A DNA stretch of 64,000 nucleotides from Nymphaea colorata (taxonomy: Eukaryota; Streptophyta; Magnoliopsida; Nymphaeales; Nymphaeaceae), in contig NC_045147.1 of the NCBI RefSeq assembly GCF_008831285.2, positions 15,106,854 to 15,170,853 on the forward strand, given 5' to 3'. A program made the translations under genes and the position numbers. This document shows positions 10,801 through 23,499 of the stretch, in pieces (positions within the stretch are counted from its first letter, which is position 1; the number at the start of each line of letters is the position of its first letter). The notes under the pieces were generated by a model that saw only the letters and a program-made list of their open reading frames with translations, had not been told where the DNA came from and searched no databases.

Positions 10801-13800
10801 CCCTTCCCTACGCTCTTGCCCTTGCCCTCGACAATCAGACGGGGCCTTAGTGATCGACTCCTCAGAAAGGGTAGAAGAATGAGACTTATGATGTGACATA
10901 TGTTTCTTTACTGAAGTAGATGAACTGTTTGAAGTCTAAGCACAACAGGCCTCATTGATGAGATCATGAGAGGCAGGTAGCATAGGGCTTTCCTTTGGTT
11001 GCATTGACACTCTTGGTGGAAAATTCTTATTTGCCCCTTGGAACATTTCATACAATTCCATCACATGTCCTGTCAAGAGTAATGTTTTAAGTGTCTTTTT
11101 TGGTACTGAGTCCTTGATAAATGGGCTTATCTTGAAAAAAGTGTGCTGTCCGATCCTGTTGGACTCCTGAGAAACTTGTTATGTCCATTTTGGGTTTTCA
11201 TTGATGAACTTACGAAAAAAATAACATGGTGGATGCCATTTTTTGATAAGACTACTTTCTGTAGCTGTGATAGTTTTTCCTAAGAAAATTGTATATGCAT
11301 GTTAACATGCAGTTACTTCTTTGATGTGCCTTATATCTTTTCTGTCAAATTTCAGATTTACCAGATTCCAATGGTTTCATCTATGTGGAGGCAAATGGTG
11401 GCTTGAATCAGCAACGCACATCGGTACTAATGTCTCTATGTTGTGAAGAATGAAATGGTTCATGTCAGTTCATTTTCATGTAGGTGGTGAATAACCAAGC
11501 ATGTGTTCTGCAGATATGCAATGCAGTTGCTGTAGCAGGATATCTGAATGCCACTCTTGTAGTCCCCAATTTTCACTTTCACAGTGTCTGGAGGGATCCA
11601 AGGTAATCTGCATCAGCTATCGTATCTAGTTGATTGGTCAATGACGGTAAAATAGCTTCGTGTTTCACAACTTGTGTTACAGTAGTTCCATAATACATTG
11701 GCTGCTGCACCATTAGGTTAGTTTCATTTGGTTTAGTACAGTAACAGAGTAACAGTATTCTTTCTTGTTATAATTCTGTTTGCAATTCTTTCTAGAAGAA
11801 CACTTGGTGAAATGGAAAAGCTACCTGTCCCCTTTTGACATGCCACTCTCATGTATAAAAAAGTTCTGGTGTTAGGCAAAATTTTATCAGTTGTTCTTTC
11901 TTGAGTCAGCAACCCAGACTTCTTTCTTGAAGCAAATGGTAAACCTTAAGATTTTAAAGGTACAACTTTTTTCTGCTTAATTCCAAGCAAAGTACTAAAT
12001 ATATGCTTGTCTAGTAAGGGTTATTTTTTCCCTTAAGTTGTGTTATTGTGGACTTCAAATGTCGATGCACATGAATTTTATTTTATATCAGTTGTTCTTT
12101 CTTGAGTCAGCAACTCAGTCTTCTTTCTTGAAACAAATGGTAACCCTTAAGATTTTAAAGGTATGATTTTTTTCGGCTTAAATCCAAGCGAAGTATTAAA
12201 AATATGCTTGTCTAGTAAGGGTTAATTGTTCCCTTAAGTGTTGTGTTACTGTGGACTTTAAATGTCAATGCTCATGAATTTTATTTTGCCATCGTCTCCA
12301 TTTTCTCAACTAATTTGGTTAAGAATCTTTCTCTTTCTAAAAGAACTTTAACGTGTAATGCCTTTTGGGATTTGGCACAGATGATGCTTTCTGATAGTCT
12401 TTTAACAGGTGGAAGGTAATTAGATTGTGATAATAGTATTACTGTATTAGCTTCTTTTGACAGCCGAAAGCACGTAACATTTTTTGTGAAAATTGATTTG
12501 CATATTGAGATGATATATGCTTGAAAGCTTGTGGTACATTTGATCTTCCTATATCAAGGACTAGGATTGTTAGAGTGTCCAAACTTGACGTGTCAATCAC
12601 GATAACCTGAAGGGTTTAATGTGGCAGATGAAATTATTCAACACAAGTTTATCTGTCTCTGTTGGTATTTGTATGCAACCATAAGTACTTGAAGTAGAAG
12701 TTATATTGCCCATCAAATGCACCCAAATAGACTACGATTTGTTGGACTGCCCATACATAATAGATCATTCATTTAAGGCTCTGTTTTAGTTTACTAGTCA
12801 TTTAGAATATTGATGAACATTCTGCCAAATAAGGAAAAAAAATCTACTGTTGTCCACAACTTGGGATGGAAATATCTTCGCGAGCGTCTGTGGGTGGATA
12901 TGATTGTAGTTTATTCCTAAAATTTATTTATAGTATTTGTTAATCACACAGTATTTCTCTTAAATTGCTTCTTTACCTTCTATCATATCTACAGACAAGT
13001 AGGCATTCTATTTTGTTATAATGGAAACATCAAGTGGTAAAAAGATATATTTTTTGTTCCAGATTTTATGTTTGAGTGGTAAGCAGTTCGTGCATCCACC
13101 ACTTTTTCTGTTGTTATTGACAAAATCATCCCTGACATTGCATTTTAAGGTGGTCACATCCCTTTGTCGTTCTATCCATAACCTGCAACTAGCCATATGA
13201 TCAGCTAGTTAACGAAAATTTTTTGTGCTATTTGAGAGTATCTTGTATAGCATTTTTGTTAATTCATTCTTTTATTGTTTTTAAGGGCATTTTGTCATTT
13301 CGTGAAAATAGCTTTAGTTAACCAGTTTAACTTCAAGGACTAACTTGCCATGTTTAATTTGAAGTTAGTGATGGATTTATATCAACAGGAACATGATAGG
13401 TATTAATTTTTCAACTGCTTATTAGTTAGCCTGTTACATGTTTGCGGATTGTGGGTGTGCTGCAACATTTTCAGGAAAGACCTAGTTGTGGATGAGGGTG
13501 CAGCAAGTGTGTCTGTGTCTATTTACAAATACACATACACACAAAGTCAAGCTTAAGTTAATTATTTTATTATTTTTTTTACGACAAAAAAAAAAAGGTG
13601 AAGAGAAGAGAAAAGAAGAGAAACTGCTGACAGAAAAAGAAAGAAAATAAGGAAGAGATGGGATAAAAGGAAAAGAAAAGGTCACCCTCATTCATCCTTC
13701 TCCCTGACATGGGTTCAGGAATAGGGGATGTCACGGAGATGGGATCGAGGGGGTAACTTTCCTTGTTTCCCCCTCCTCGTTTGGGAAAGAATAAATGGCA

Positions 13801-15931
13801 GAGGAGGAGGAGGAGGAGGGGACTGATGATCCCTTCTCTCTCTTTGGAGCTAGGGGTGTTGTCCAAGAACCAGAGAGAGATGTGTCACTGTCGTCTTCTT
13901 CTCTAGTCTTTAATGGTGTCATTGGTGGACAGTAACTTTTTACTAGAAGTAAAAGTTGCCTTTGCAATATAAAAGGTAAGAAACACAAGTGAATTGATTG
14001 AGGGTAATTTCACCGTCATACAACCTTATCGTTTCAAAATCCAGTGAAAAAAATTGAACCTGGAGAGACCCATAATTTTCATCTTTTTGGGGCCTGTACA
14101 CCTTGGTAGTACAAATGAAGACGATAATCCAGTTATCAAATGTCTGATAAAAACTACACAGAAGGGAGTTGAGAGACGACGGCAGGGGGTGGGGGGACAT
14201 TCAACACTCAACTACTAGAAAAACGGTATTTGTTCATTGTTAGAATATAGTCTATTTATTAGGCATGATTTGCTTCACTCGAGGATCATCCAAACTCATG
14301 CTTGTGTTGCATCATATGGCAGCCCAAATGTGGTTTCCACATGGTCATTGATGAATTTGGGAAAAAACCCCGACAATGAAATTAAGATAAACTTAGTTTA
14401 ACTTTAAATACAAAGGAATGCAAAATGAACAATACTTGCAATCAAGTGCACGAAAGGAAGCATAAACAAAAATTATAAGACTGTTGAGTGTGTTTTACCG
14501 CAACCAAATTACTATGGGACAGGGTTATACACACAGGGTATCTGGTGGGAGGACAAGTGCTCTTTTAGATAAAGCTGAACATTGGATATTTTGGGTAAAA
14601 ATGGAAGAGATGATGTTTTTATTGCAAAGAAAGGGCAATTAAGAAGGCTGATTTGTTAACTTGATATGTTAACTTTGATAGATGGTACATGAATTGCACA
14701 TGTTAAATATGGTTTAAGTATTTGTTCGTCTGCGCCAATTATACCGTATATTCCATATTTTAGTACCTTATCTTTGACCTCGTTTCACAATCTTATGTAA
14801 TTTCCTGCATTCTGAAATTGGTGATAGTCTAAAGTTGTTTGCTTGTGATGGAATGCTTTACCAATATTTTGCTCTGCATATTTTTTTCAGTAAATTTAGC
14901 GACATCTATGACGAAGAACATTTTATTAGAACACTCAGAGGCACTGTGAGGGTGGTTAATAAGCTGCCTGAGTATATAATGGACCGGTATGACCACAACA
15001 TGAGCAAAGTCTTTAATTTTAGAATCAAGGCGTGGTCATCCATTCAATACTATAAGGATGTGGTTCTCCCGAAGCTACTTGAGGAAAAGTGAGTACATCA
15101 AATTTTTCTCATTCTTGGCTGAGATTGCTGCACTTTTTTTTTGCCTTAAATAAATAGTTTTCTTGCAATGATGTTGAAACATGAAAATGTGTATATTGAT
15201 TATCTGGTAGTTTGATCTGCTTGATCAATCGTTCCAGAAAGCATTTGGAAACTCTTAAGTTTCTTTTTGTTAGTAAATTCATCATCCTGCTTTTGGTGCT
15301 GCATTACAAATTTACATCTATTTAAAAAAAATGCCACGATGTTGGAACCCTTTATATTCAAAAGTTTGAGATTCCATTCTGTGTCTTCTGCGATTTTTTT
15401 TAAACTTGTTGCATCCTGCACCCGCACCCATGTGACATATATATACACTGTCTTAAACCAACCCCACCACCCGCCCCAAAACAAAACACCCATAATTTTA
15501 TAGTAGGGCTAGATTTAGCTAGTAATAATAAGAAGGTTGAAACTCCAACCAAACCAAATGTTAGACTAAGGTCCTTAAAATGGAAAAGGGTCAATCTCTT
15601 ACAAAGCTGGGAAATTTGTTATCTACAGAAAGCTAATGGGACACTTGATATGCGTGATTACTATGATACTACATGACATTCATGAAATGAGTCCAGTTTT
15701 GAGGTCACCTGGAATACCCTACATTTGTTGATGGTTAGACGTACTTCAGTATCCTAACTAAGTCACAAGGGTACGTGTGATACTCCTGTGTTGATATGCA
15801 GGTACACAACATGGGTACGTGGGCGCGGCTGTATTTTAAAATTAATTTTGATTTTTCTCTTCTTTTCTATTTCCCTTCCACATAGATTATATATTTTCTT
15901 CCTCTTTTTCTTTATTTTTGATAATTTTTGT

Positions 15932-15992
<61 letters not shown>

Positions 15993-18900
15993 ATCCAAGA
16001 TCTTTAAAGTCAGAAGTTTGAGCCAACCTCTTTTCAATGTTAACTATTATCAATCTTCTCCCGGTCATCTCACATGATAATGATGTTGTATGTACATAGG
16101 AAATTACTTTCCTTAGACAGTCAATGCTGACATATGCCAGATAGTTACTAGATGGTTAAAATTTAAAAAGGTGTCACTAAAAGGACCATAAATCGTTGCT
16201 AAAAACATTAAAACTGTAGTTGCAGCATAATCCGTGGCTCATGCCAATTTAGTAACTATTTTTGAGTGACACAATTTTAAATTTTAGCCATCCAACATCT
16301 GGCGGGTTGAATTGCGCTATTTTCCTTGCATTTTTTTATGACATAAGACAGAACTTGTTCATCATAGCTCTACACAAATCCTATTGCTGTGACAACTCTT
16401 GAGCTAGGCTTGGAAAACTTGCTTAAGATCATAGAAGGTTCTTTGTAGTTTGTACACCTTCCTGTCAGGATCAGGGTGTCTTTTTGGAAGCCTTACTTGC
16501 AGTTTTTCATTAAAATCACTATTTAAGAAGGCATTCTTTTGTTCTCATAAGTGTATTAACCCTGATTCTCGGTAAGCAGGAGGCAGAATGAATGAGGGAT
16601 CTCAGTTCTAAACCATTAAAAAAAAAAACCACTGGAATATTGATCCCTGTGAGTCTGACATTTCAGGGTTGACATTTCATAGTTTCTATGTTTATTTCTT
16701 AAACATTTTTCAGTTACATCCATGAATTTTCTAAGCTTTGACATGATTTGAGTCGTGATTTCTTGCTACTCTTTTCTCATTAGGCTTTTTTATCACTTCG
16801 ACATGACATTTCCTGCGGGCCTGTCGTGATTTCTAGCTATTCTTCTAGCTATTCTTTTCTCATGAAGCTTTGTTGCCACTTTCTATGATCTCACTGTATT
16901 TTTTGTTTTGCAAATGATGAATTTATCTTGCAATGGTTGTTTCAGGCTTATAAGGATCTCTCCTTTTGCAAATCGGTTGTCAGTGGATGCCCCATCACTT
17001 GTTCAAAAGCTCAGATGCTTGGCCAATTATGAAGCACTGAGATTTTCAAATCCTATTGCCAAGTTTTCTGAAACACTGATTGAGCGGATGAAAGCCCATA
17101 GTGCAGATAATGATGGAAAATATATCTCTGTGCATCTCAGATTTGAAAAGGTTTTATCAATTGGTTTGCAGCCATGCATATTAGTTCTTGGTTTTTAATT
17201 TTCTGGCAATGAAACTCCCCACGTCACAGTAAATACAAATGTTGATTATAATGCAGGATATGGTGGCCTTCTCATGCTGTGTGTACGATGGGGGTGAGAA
17301 GGAGAAGCTGGACATGGATGCTGCAAGGGAAAAGGGTTGGCAAGGGAAGTTTACCAGGCCTGGGCGTATAATAAGGCCTGGTTTAATCAGACTAAGTGGG
17401 AAATGTCCTCTCACTCCCTTGGAGGTTCTGCTTGAAATATTTTCCTGTCTTCTTTTGCATTTTAATGCTTCCATGTTTAACAAATGTAAGGCTTTTGAAC
17501 TTTGACTTGGATTTTATTATTTGATTGGATTTTGTGTTTCATAATTGTCAAAATCAGTGTTGTACGTATCGTACAATACGAGGCCGTATCGTACAATACG
17601 TATCGTATCATTTACAAAATACGATACGATACACCCCCTGAATTGTAAATAAGTGTGTATCGTGCCTGTATCGTACGATACGGTGCGATACACCCCATAT
17701 TGTACGATACGTGCTGATTTTAAAAAAGGGGGCTTGAATCCCCATTTTTCAAGTTTTCTTTATAAAAGCCTGCCCCTTCTTCATTTCTAACCTAGAGATT
17801 GTGCCGCCGTGGAGGAAAATCATCGATTTCCATCGTTAAATCATCTATTAAACCATGGAATCGTGCGTGGGTGGCTGATTCCCGTTGGGAGGAAAGAAGT
17901 TTTTTTTAAATCGTGAAGATGAAGAAGAAGATGGAGATGAGGATGAAAATGAATATGATGAAGATTATGAATGAGAGTAGAGAGTGCTTTCATTTTATAT
18001 GTATTGACATTGAACATTTTCATAATTTCATTATCATCTTGTGATGTTACATAACATCTAAAACTTGTTTTTCGATGTGGTATCTCATAGACATAATTAT
18101 GGACCTTATGTCTTATGAATCTATGGTTATGAAATTATGATATATGTCATGTAATTGTTGACTTGTTGTGCTTTCTAGATTGATATTGTTTCGAATTTTG
18201 ATGTTTACGAATGACAAACCGTTATAGCAATAATAAGTCTATCATTCTCTAAAACATGTTTTTTATGAAGAACATATTATTCTTGATTTTTTACTGATTT
18301 TTTTGAATTTTTCTCCTATTTTTCTGATTTATTTAAAAAAAATGATACGGTTACGATACATTACGATATTTTGCGATACGGCGTATCTTAAAGGCAAACC
18401 GATATGGCTTACGATACGCTTTTTACAACAGTGGTCAAAATAACATTCTTAAATGAACTAAGTTATAAACAGAAAGAAGGCTGATTAACATATTGAATTT
18501 GCTGTTTGACTTGTATCTGGGTACACACAAGAAAAACATTTGATTACTTTCGGAGCTGCGAGGCAGGATGGTCACTAGTTCATGGATTAGCATTGCACAG
18601 CCATGGATCTACGTACAGTTAGGATTATGATACCATCTGATTTTGAACTGCAGTGTGGAGAAAAAAGTGAACCCCATTTGTTTTGATGTTAATCTGCTGT
18701 TGCTTTAGGATAGTGATTACTAATAGTTTAATGCTTATCATTTTGCTTTCTGCCATTATATCATTGCAGGTTGGGTTGATTCTTAGGGGCATGGGATTTA
18801 GTAACAGGACTTCTATTTATGTGGCATCAGGGAAGATCTATGAGTCTGAGAGAACAATGGCTCCCCTAAGAGAGATGTTCCCACTTTTGCAGACAAAGGA

Positions 18901-20741
18901 GACTTTGGCATCACCTGAAGAGCTTGCACCTTTTAAAGTATTCTGTTTCTTCCATTTTGGGTGGATCTGTTGGATCTGTGCTGTGTCATGTTTATGACTA
19001 TATAGTCTGTTGTGCCTAACTTATATGTTACATATTGTTTTTACAGAAGTATTCCTCTAGAATGGCAGCTGTCGATTATAGTGTTTGTCTTCACAGTGAA
19101 GTATTTGTGACGACTCAAGGCGGAAATTTTCCTCATTTTCTAATGGGTCATAGGCGGTACTTGTCTGATGGTCATGCAAAGACTATCAGGCCTGACAAGC
19201 GAAAACTGGCTTTATTGCTGGATAATCCAAATATAGGGTATCCATCTGTACTTGATACTTTTATGTACTATATCTGTCCTAACTTTTTTTTTTTCTCCAT
19301 GTATGTACGTGACTAGGGATTTCAATGGTTATCTAACAATTGGATGTGCAATTTCAATCTGAATTCAAGTAGCTAGATTTGATAACAAAGTCACCACAAT
19401 AGTAACAAGATGAGGAAAGGGCATATAATTTCTTTTACTGACTCAGATAAACATCTGATTTTCATGGACAATGTGATTCCTTCTTGAGATCTGATGGTTT
19501 TAGGTTTACGATATTCATCTGAATTCGACTGTGAGTCAAACTTAAGCAGTATCTGAATAGTTGGACATGGTAATAGTACTATTGGATCCAAATGTTCCAT
19601 TGACATCCCTACATGAGTCCATGTTTTTTTGTGTTTTTGTCTGAATACAGATTTTAATTATTCTGTAAATGTGTATCATTCTTCAAGCTCTCTTTTGTGC
19701 AATTCTTTCCTTATAGGCCTATGGCAAGGCATCCAAGCAATCTTCCTGTTTTATTTGTTCCGTGAATTTTGCAGTGTTGTTTACAAAAATTGGTACTTGA
19801 ATCAACTAATTGGTGATCCAGTTCGGGCAGTCTTTCCTAGAAGGATTGACTTACTAGTTACTACTTGAACAGTAACAAGCGAAGTCCTAATTCGTGTGTA
19901 GCTATGTCTCTATGTGAAGATATCCTCTTTGGGGCAGGAAGCAAATCCTTTATCTAGGCACAGATTATGAATCACAGAAATATGTCTATGATCTAGAAAT
20001 TTCATTAGCGGGTTATTTAGTACATTTAAGTATTTAATTATCAGTATCATTTACTAGAAAGCATACTTATTTACTAGTTTCAAAATAATTACTGTTGTCT
20101 GTGGCTACAGATAATACTTGAAAGGCATGCTACCGGCTTACACTTCAAATCTTAATCTCTTTTCTGAATAATCTGCTGCTTTAATGTGTGATTTTTGCTG
20201 CTTGTTTGTGTTTACTTGCTATCTCTAAAATGCAAAATAAGACAGATGAGCATCTAATGTTGATCTTGTCTTTGAACGTTTTCTGTAGCTCTAACACACT
20301 GTAATTTTTCTATTTTCTGCTGATCATTGGTTTTGTCAAGTAGTAAGAAATTATATTTGATTTACACCTGCAAACTTGATTGAATGCTTGCTGATAAATG
20401 TGGTTGTGGAAAGCAGATTAAATACTTTTGCTGGTTCAGATGTTTGCTAACATTTCTTTTATTCTAGTATCTGTACGTATTGGAAATTAAAATGTTTTCT
20501 TTTAAGATGAGTTAGTTTTCATTAACATCTTTTTCTTGGTCATCCTTTGTGAGCTGGCATTTTCTGATCTGAATATTACAGATGGAAGACATTCAAGAAG
20601 CACATGGCAAACATGCGATCACATAGCGATTCCAAAGGTGTGCAGACAAGAAGACCAAATGATTCGATCTACAATTTTCCTTGTCCTGATTGCATGTGCA
20701 GATTGAACAGATCAGAAGTTATCCATACAGCTAATCCCTGA
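3136..20741 (+). CDS. Plant O-fucosyltransferase family protein (GT106-type), 10 exons
   Basis: Coding exons by GT-AG splice sites and phase: 3136-3498, 8412-8484, 11356-11423, 11514-11602, 14891-15088, 16946-17150, 17257-17424, 18770-18937, 19047-19237 and 20582-20741, giving 560 residues. A short cytosolic tail (1-63, Arg/Pro-rich) is followed by a single signal-anchor helix at about 64-85, so this is a type II Golgi membrane protein with a lumenal catalytic domain. Family motifs are all present: [10 protein letters not shown] (157-166), [15 protein letters not shown] (327 on) and [17 protein letters not shown] (465 on). The family transfers fucose from GDP-fucose to protein or glycan acceptors; the substrate of this member cannot be told from sequence. 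Exon 2 (73 nt, encoding [14 protein letters not shown]) is small and isolated between 4.9- and 2.9-kb introns; its position matches the tryptophan-containing linker of relatives and it restores phase. The ATG is the first in a GC-rich exon. No frame damage is seen, so the gene looks functional. Confidence 0.93.
6653..6680. repeat. (CT)n microsatellite
   Basis: About 14 CT dinucleotides in intron 1 of the O-fucosyltransferase gene. Confidence 0.9.
7770..7822. repeat. Compound (TG)n(GA)n microsatellite
   Basis: Imperfect TGTGTCTA repeats run into pure TG and then pure GA dinucleotides, inside intron 1. Confidence 0.85.
9099..10846. mobile_element. Non-autonomous PIF/Harbinger-type DNA transposon
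   Basis: The left end reads GGCCCTGTTTGATGGCAGGG. The reverse complement of the right end reads GGCCCCGTCTGATTGTCGAG. These terminal inverted repeats match the GGCCCTGTTT ends typical of plant Tourist/Harbinger elements. Both sides are flanked by TTA (9096-9098 and 10847-10849), the expected 3-bp target duplication. A second internal copy of the end motif lies near 9205. At 1.75 kb it carries no transposase-like frame, so it needs help in trans. It lies in intron 2 of the O-fucosyltransferase gene. Confidence 0.75.
11885..12287. repeat. 201-bp tandem duplication in intron 4
   Basis: Copy 1 (11885-12085) and copy 2 (12086-12287) are directly adjacent. They share long blocks such as TCTTTCTTGAGTCAGCAAC, CTTAAGATTTTAAAGGTA and ATGCTTGTCTAGTAAGGGTT, with scattered substitutions and small indels. 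It is an old local duplication with no coding content. Confidence 0.9.
12288..14890 (+). other. Remainder of intron 4 of the O-fucosyltransferase gene
   Basis: AT-rich intronic sequence before the acceptor TTTTTTTCAG at 14890. A purine-rich low-complexity tract (GAA/AGA-rich) lies at about 13580-13690 and a GAG-rich tract at about 13800-13820. Antisense open frames across these tracts are composition artefacts. Confidence 0.6.
15934..15987. repeat. (AT)n microsatellite
   Basis: About 27 AT dinucleotides in intron 5 of the O-fucosyltransferase gene. A long run of this kind is likely length-variable. Confidence 0.95.
16136..16303. mobile_element. MITE-like inverted-repeat element in intron 5
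   Basis: The arms at 16136-16180 and 16260-16303 are reverse complements over about 45 bases, with blocks GCCAGAT, TAAAATTTAAAA and GTGTCACT in order and few mismatches. They enclose about 80 bases. The size and long arms suit a miniature inverted-repeat element, and the transcript could fold here. I could not identify a target duplication, so the superfamily is open. Confidence 0.6.
17555..18433. mobile_element. Non-autonomous hAT element in intron 7
   Basis: The 879-bp element begins CAGTGTTGTA and ends in the inverted copy TACAACAGTG (one mismatch). It is flanked by a perfect 8-bp target duplication, GTCAAAAT, at 17547-17554 and 18434-18441; 8 bp is diagnostic for hAT. Both subterminal zones are crowded with the motif GTATCGTA/TACGATAC in both orientations, as expected for transposase-binding repeats. 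There is no transposase frame. Confidence 0.88.
19314..19611. mobile_element. Small hAT-like element in intron 9
   Basis: The left end TAGGGATTTCAATGG and the reverse complement of the right end TAGGGATGTCAATGG match at 14 of 15 positions, in the style of plant hAT TAGGG ends. The flanking 8-mers (TACGTGAC and CATGAGTC) agree poorly, so the target duplication is decayed or the boundary is slightly off. Length 298 bp, no coding content. Confidence 0.6.
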
Positions 20742-23480
20742 GCTTCTTCCCTGGGCGATCTTGACATCACCACACCTCTAACCTATTCACGCCACCAACG
20801 GCCTAATTTTGCTCCATTCTTTTATTTCGTTCTTAACATGAGGCTCTCGGAGGCTCGGTTTACAGATTTTGTTTGAGCACATTGCTCCATCTCATTGAGC
20901 TTGGTAAGAAAGCAAGCCCGTTGTACATGTCGGAAAAAAAAATGATAGGCACCACTTGGGTTTCCTGCAAGTCTGCCGGTGCCTGCAGTTGTATCATTTT
21001 TTGGACTGCAGCAGAATGCCTCTGTTCGCAGCCTCATTTTTTCTGCCTCTTGTATGTGATTTGATCAATCATTGTAAAAAAATGAAGTTTGTTTTAGAAA
21101 ATGTGTCTCCATTTTTTTCACCTATGATCTCCCGTTATGAAATTTCCCTTTTTCGTAATGCGAAAAATATTTGAACAGGGCGTTGGGCATCCATAAATCG
21201 TCTGCCGGACCATAAGTAAGGCTCTTATCCTCTACCCTTTTTTCTTTTTTCAGAGAACATTTACTACAATTGGTACGATAACTAGAAAAAATTGGAAAAT
21301 TATCCTAAAGCCCGAGTTTTTGTAGCATACCATATTGTGTCTTATTTGGCACAATCCTGTCTATTGTCTCTTAGAAGCTTCCCTGGGCTGCGTTAGGATT
21401 GTCAGTGATCTCTCTTGTTTATCATTACAGCAAAAGGTTGTCACGTACTGATGTAGACAACATATGAATGACAAATTCATCACTTCATCCTCCATTTAAA
21501 GATCTAATGAGAGCTTGGCATAAGAAGTGAATAATTTGGTCCTTTCTATGGAATTAATGCATGGTCTATCCTCTCAACTTTATCCTATTCATCCCCTCAT
21601 TAAACCTGCAAAGGAATTGGATGAGATAGACTTGGGAAAGGACGAGGGAGATAATTCTGCGATCAACCAAAGGTAGTCCTTTGAGATCACCTCTATGTGA
21701 AAACAGTGCAGGGCAGAGTAGAAAAATAAAACTTGCTTATACATGAGAGATTCAGCTGTTGCTACTCTTTTGCTGGGGGCAACAAAATCAAAAGTTGTGA
21801 TTTTGATATCTAAGTTTTGATTCACCTAAATGACTTGACCAAGACTCAATGTTGAATCTTCCCTAAAGAGAAAGGGGAATTAACTTATGGACTTGGGAAA
21901 GGACTAAATTCAGACTTTACATTAGACATTCCTAAATCTATCTTCGTGCATGCTGTACCCATGATTAGTTCTGCCAGAGAAACTGAATTCAGGCGGGTTT
22001 GCAACTAGACATGTTTGGCGAAGAGGCTTAAACTTTCTGCATTGATTAGCTATGTCACTTTAACCTCATTCATGAGGTTCTCCTACGAGAAAGATAAGTG
22101 AAGGTGGATCTAAATTTTGTTGAAGACAGCTTGGCAAGAAAGGGTGAATGTGAGAAGATTAATACTTGAAAAAAAAATTGGTTGTTAGTTTGCATGGGGT
22201 TGCTTCGCTGCAACAAATGACCAAATTCAACTACATTGCAAAGACTCTCACAGTGCGTTGAGGTCTAATTTAACTAGCTGAAATGCACACCATTTTCTCT
22301 TCATTGTGGACTGTCGACTACAAAAGAGAAGAAACATCGACTGTTCTTACTTGATCTATTGGGAAGGTTCTTCTGTATTTGAAAATATCCTTCCTGAAAT
22401 TTCTGCAAGGGCGACCCAACTATCGGTGAAATCTACAAAAAAGCTCTGGACGTAAAGTCATGAATTCTTTTAGGGTGTGTCGGTTTTACCATGGACTTGA
22501 GACCGAAAGATTTAAGATCTGATCCCTCCCCCACACCACCCCACCCCATCTTTGGTTTTAACATGTAACATGGATTTAAGATCCCCAGATGAATTTTTCA
22601 AAATATACATTTTAATGCAGCCTCGGCTATCAAATGCAGCTAGGATAACCATGATAAAAAAAACGCAATCCCTACTCTAATAGATGCATGCCTATCTGAT
22701 TACAATTTTTCTTAGGCCAGCCACGATGTAAAAGGTAACTTAACTCTATCTTAAGGCACTTTTTGTAGAATGGAACAATAAAACATGAGAAAATGGTACG
22801 CTGGACACATGATAAAGATTTTGGAACGCGATGAGAACCAAAAGGTGGTGATCGCTGTAGCTAAAAAATCAATAAACAAAAAATGGGCGATTAATATCAA
22901 ATCAAGTCAAAAATATATTCTATCTATCAACATTGGAAAGAGCCTGTTTTTTTTCGCTTGCTTAATCATGAGTAAAAGGTCATGCATTATGGACAAGGAT
23001 GACTCCAATGCAGCAGCGTTAGTCAATGTGAGACATTGTTGCCGATGAAGGTTACAGCATCGAATGAAAATAATAGAAAAGTAAATGGTAACGCATCACT
23101 TACCAAATAACGATTTTAAGTAAAAGATGCCATCGCCATCAAATCAAGAAAGAAAATTTTCTATTATAACAGTTCATATAATTTAGGACAACCTTTGGAA
23201 GTCGTTGTATAAATCCCTTATAAATATAAGGTACTTGCTTTATGGATTTGATGGCCTGTCGATAAAGAAACCATCCATGTTAATCTCATTGAGCTCTATT
23301 ATTGTTTTATGTTTTCTTTCATGAAACCTATACTTGTGGCTGCCCACTTAAACCTGCTCAGCTTTTTCAGTTTTCGCAGACACTGAACCGTGATGATGAT
23401 TGAGCTGACAGGTCGATTAATGCTGTGGGATTCCTCCTCATGAAGTTCTTTCTGCGGCCAACGCCGGTCGTTGGTTAACA
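20742..23480. other. 3' flank and intergenic sequence
   Basis: This begins with the 3' untranslated region of the O-fucosyltransferase gene. Beyond about 21.2 kb it is AT-rich with no protein-like frame, repeat array or RNA gene that I can support. Confidence 0.55.
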
Positions 23481-23499
23481 AAGGTGGACAGGCCTTTCT

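Noticed and set aside
10269..10850. 193-codon frame inside the Harbinger-type element
   Set aside because: It has no DDE transposase or Myb-like features, irregular composition, and runs through the inverted end.
15788..16021. Frame with a long Tyr-Ile repeat
   Set aside because: It is a translation of the AT microsatellite.
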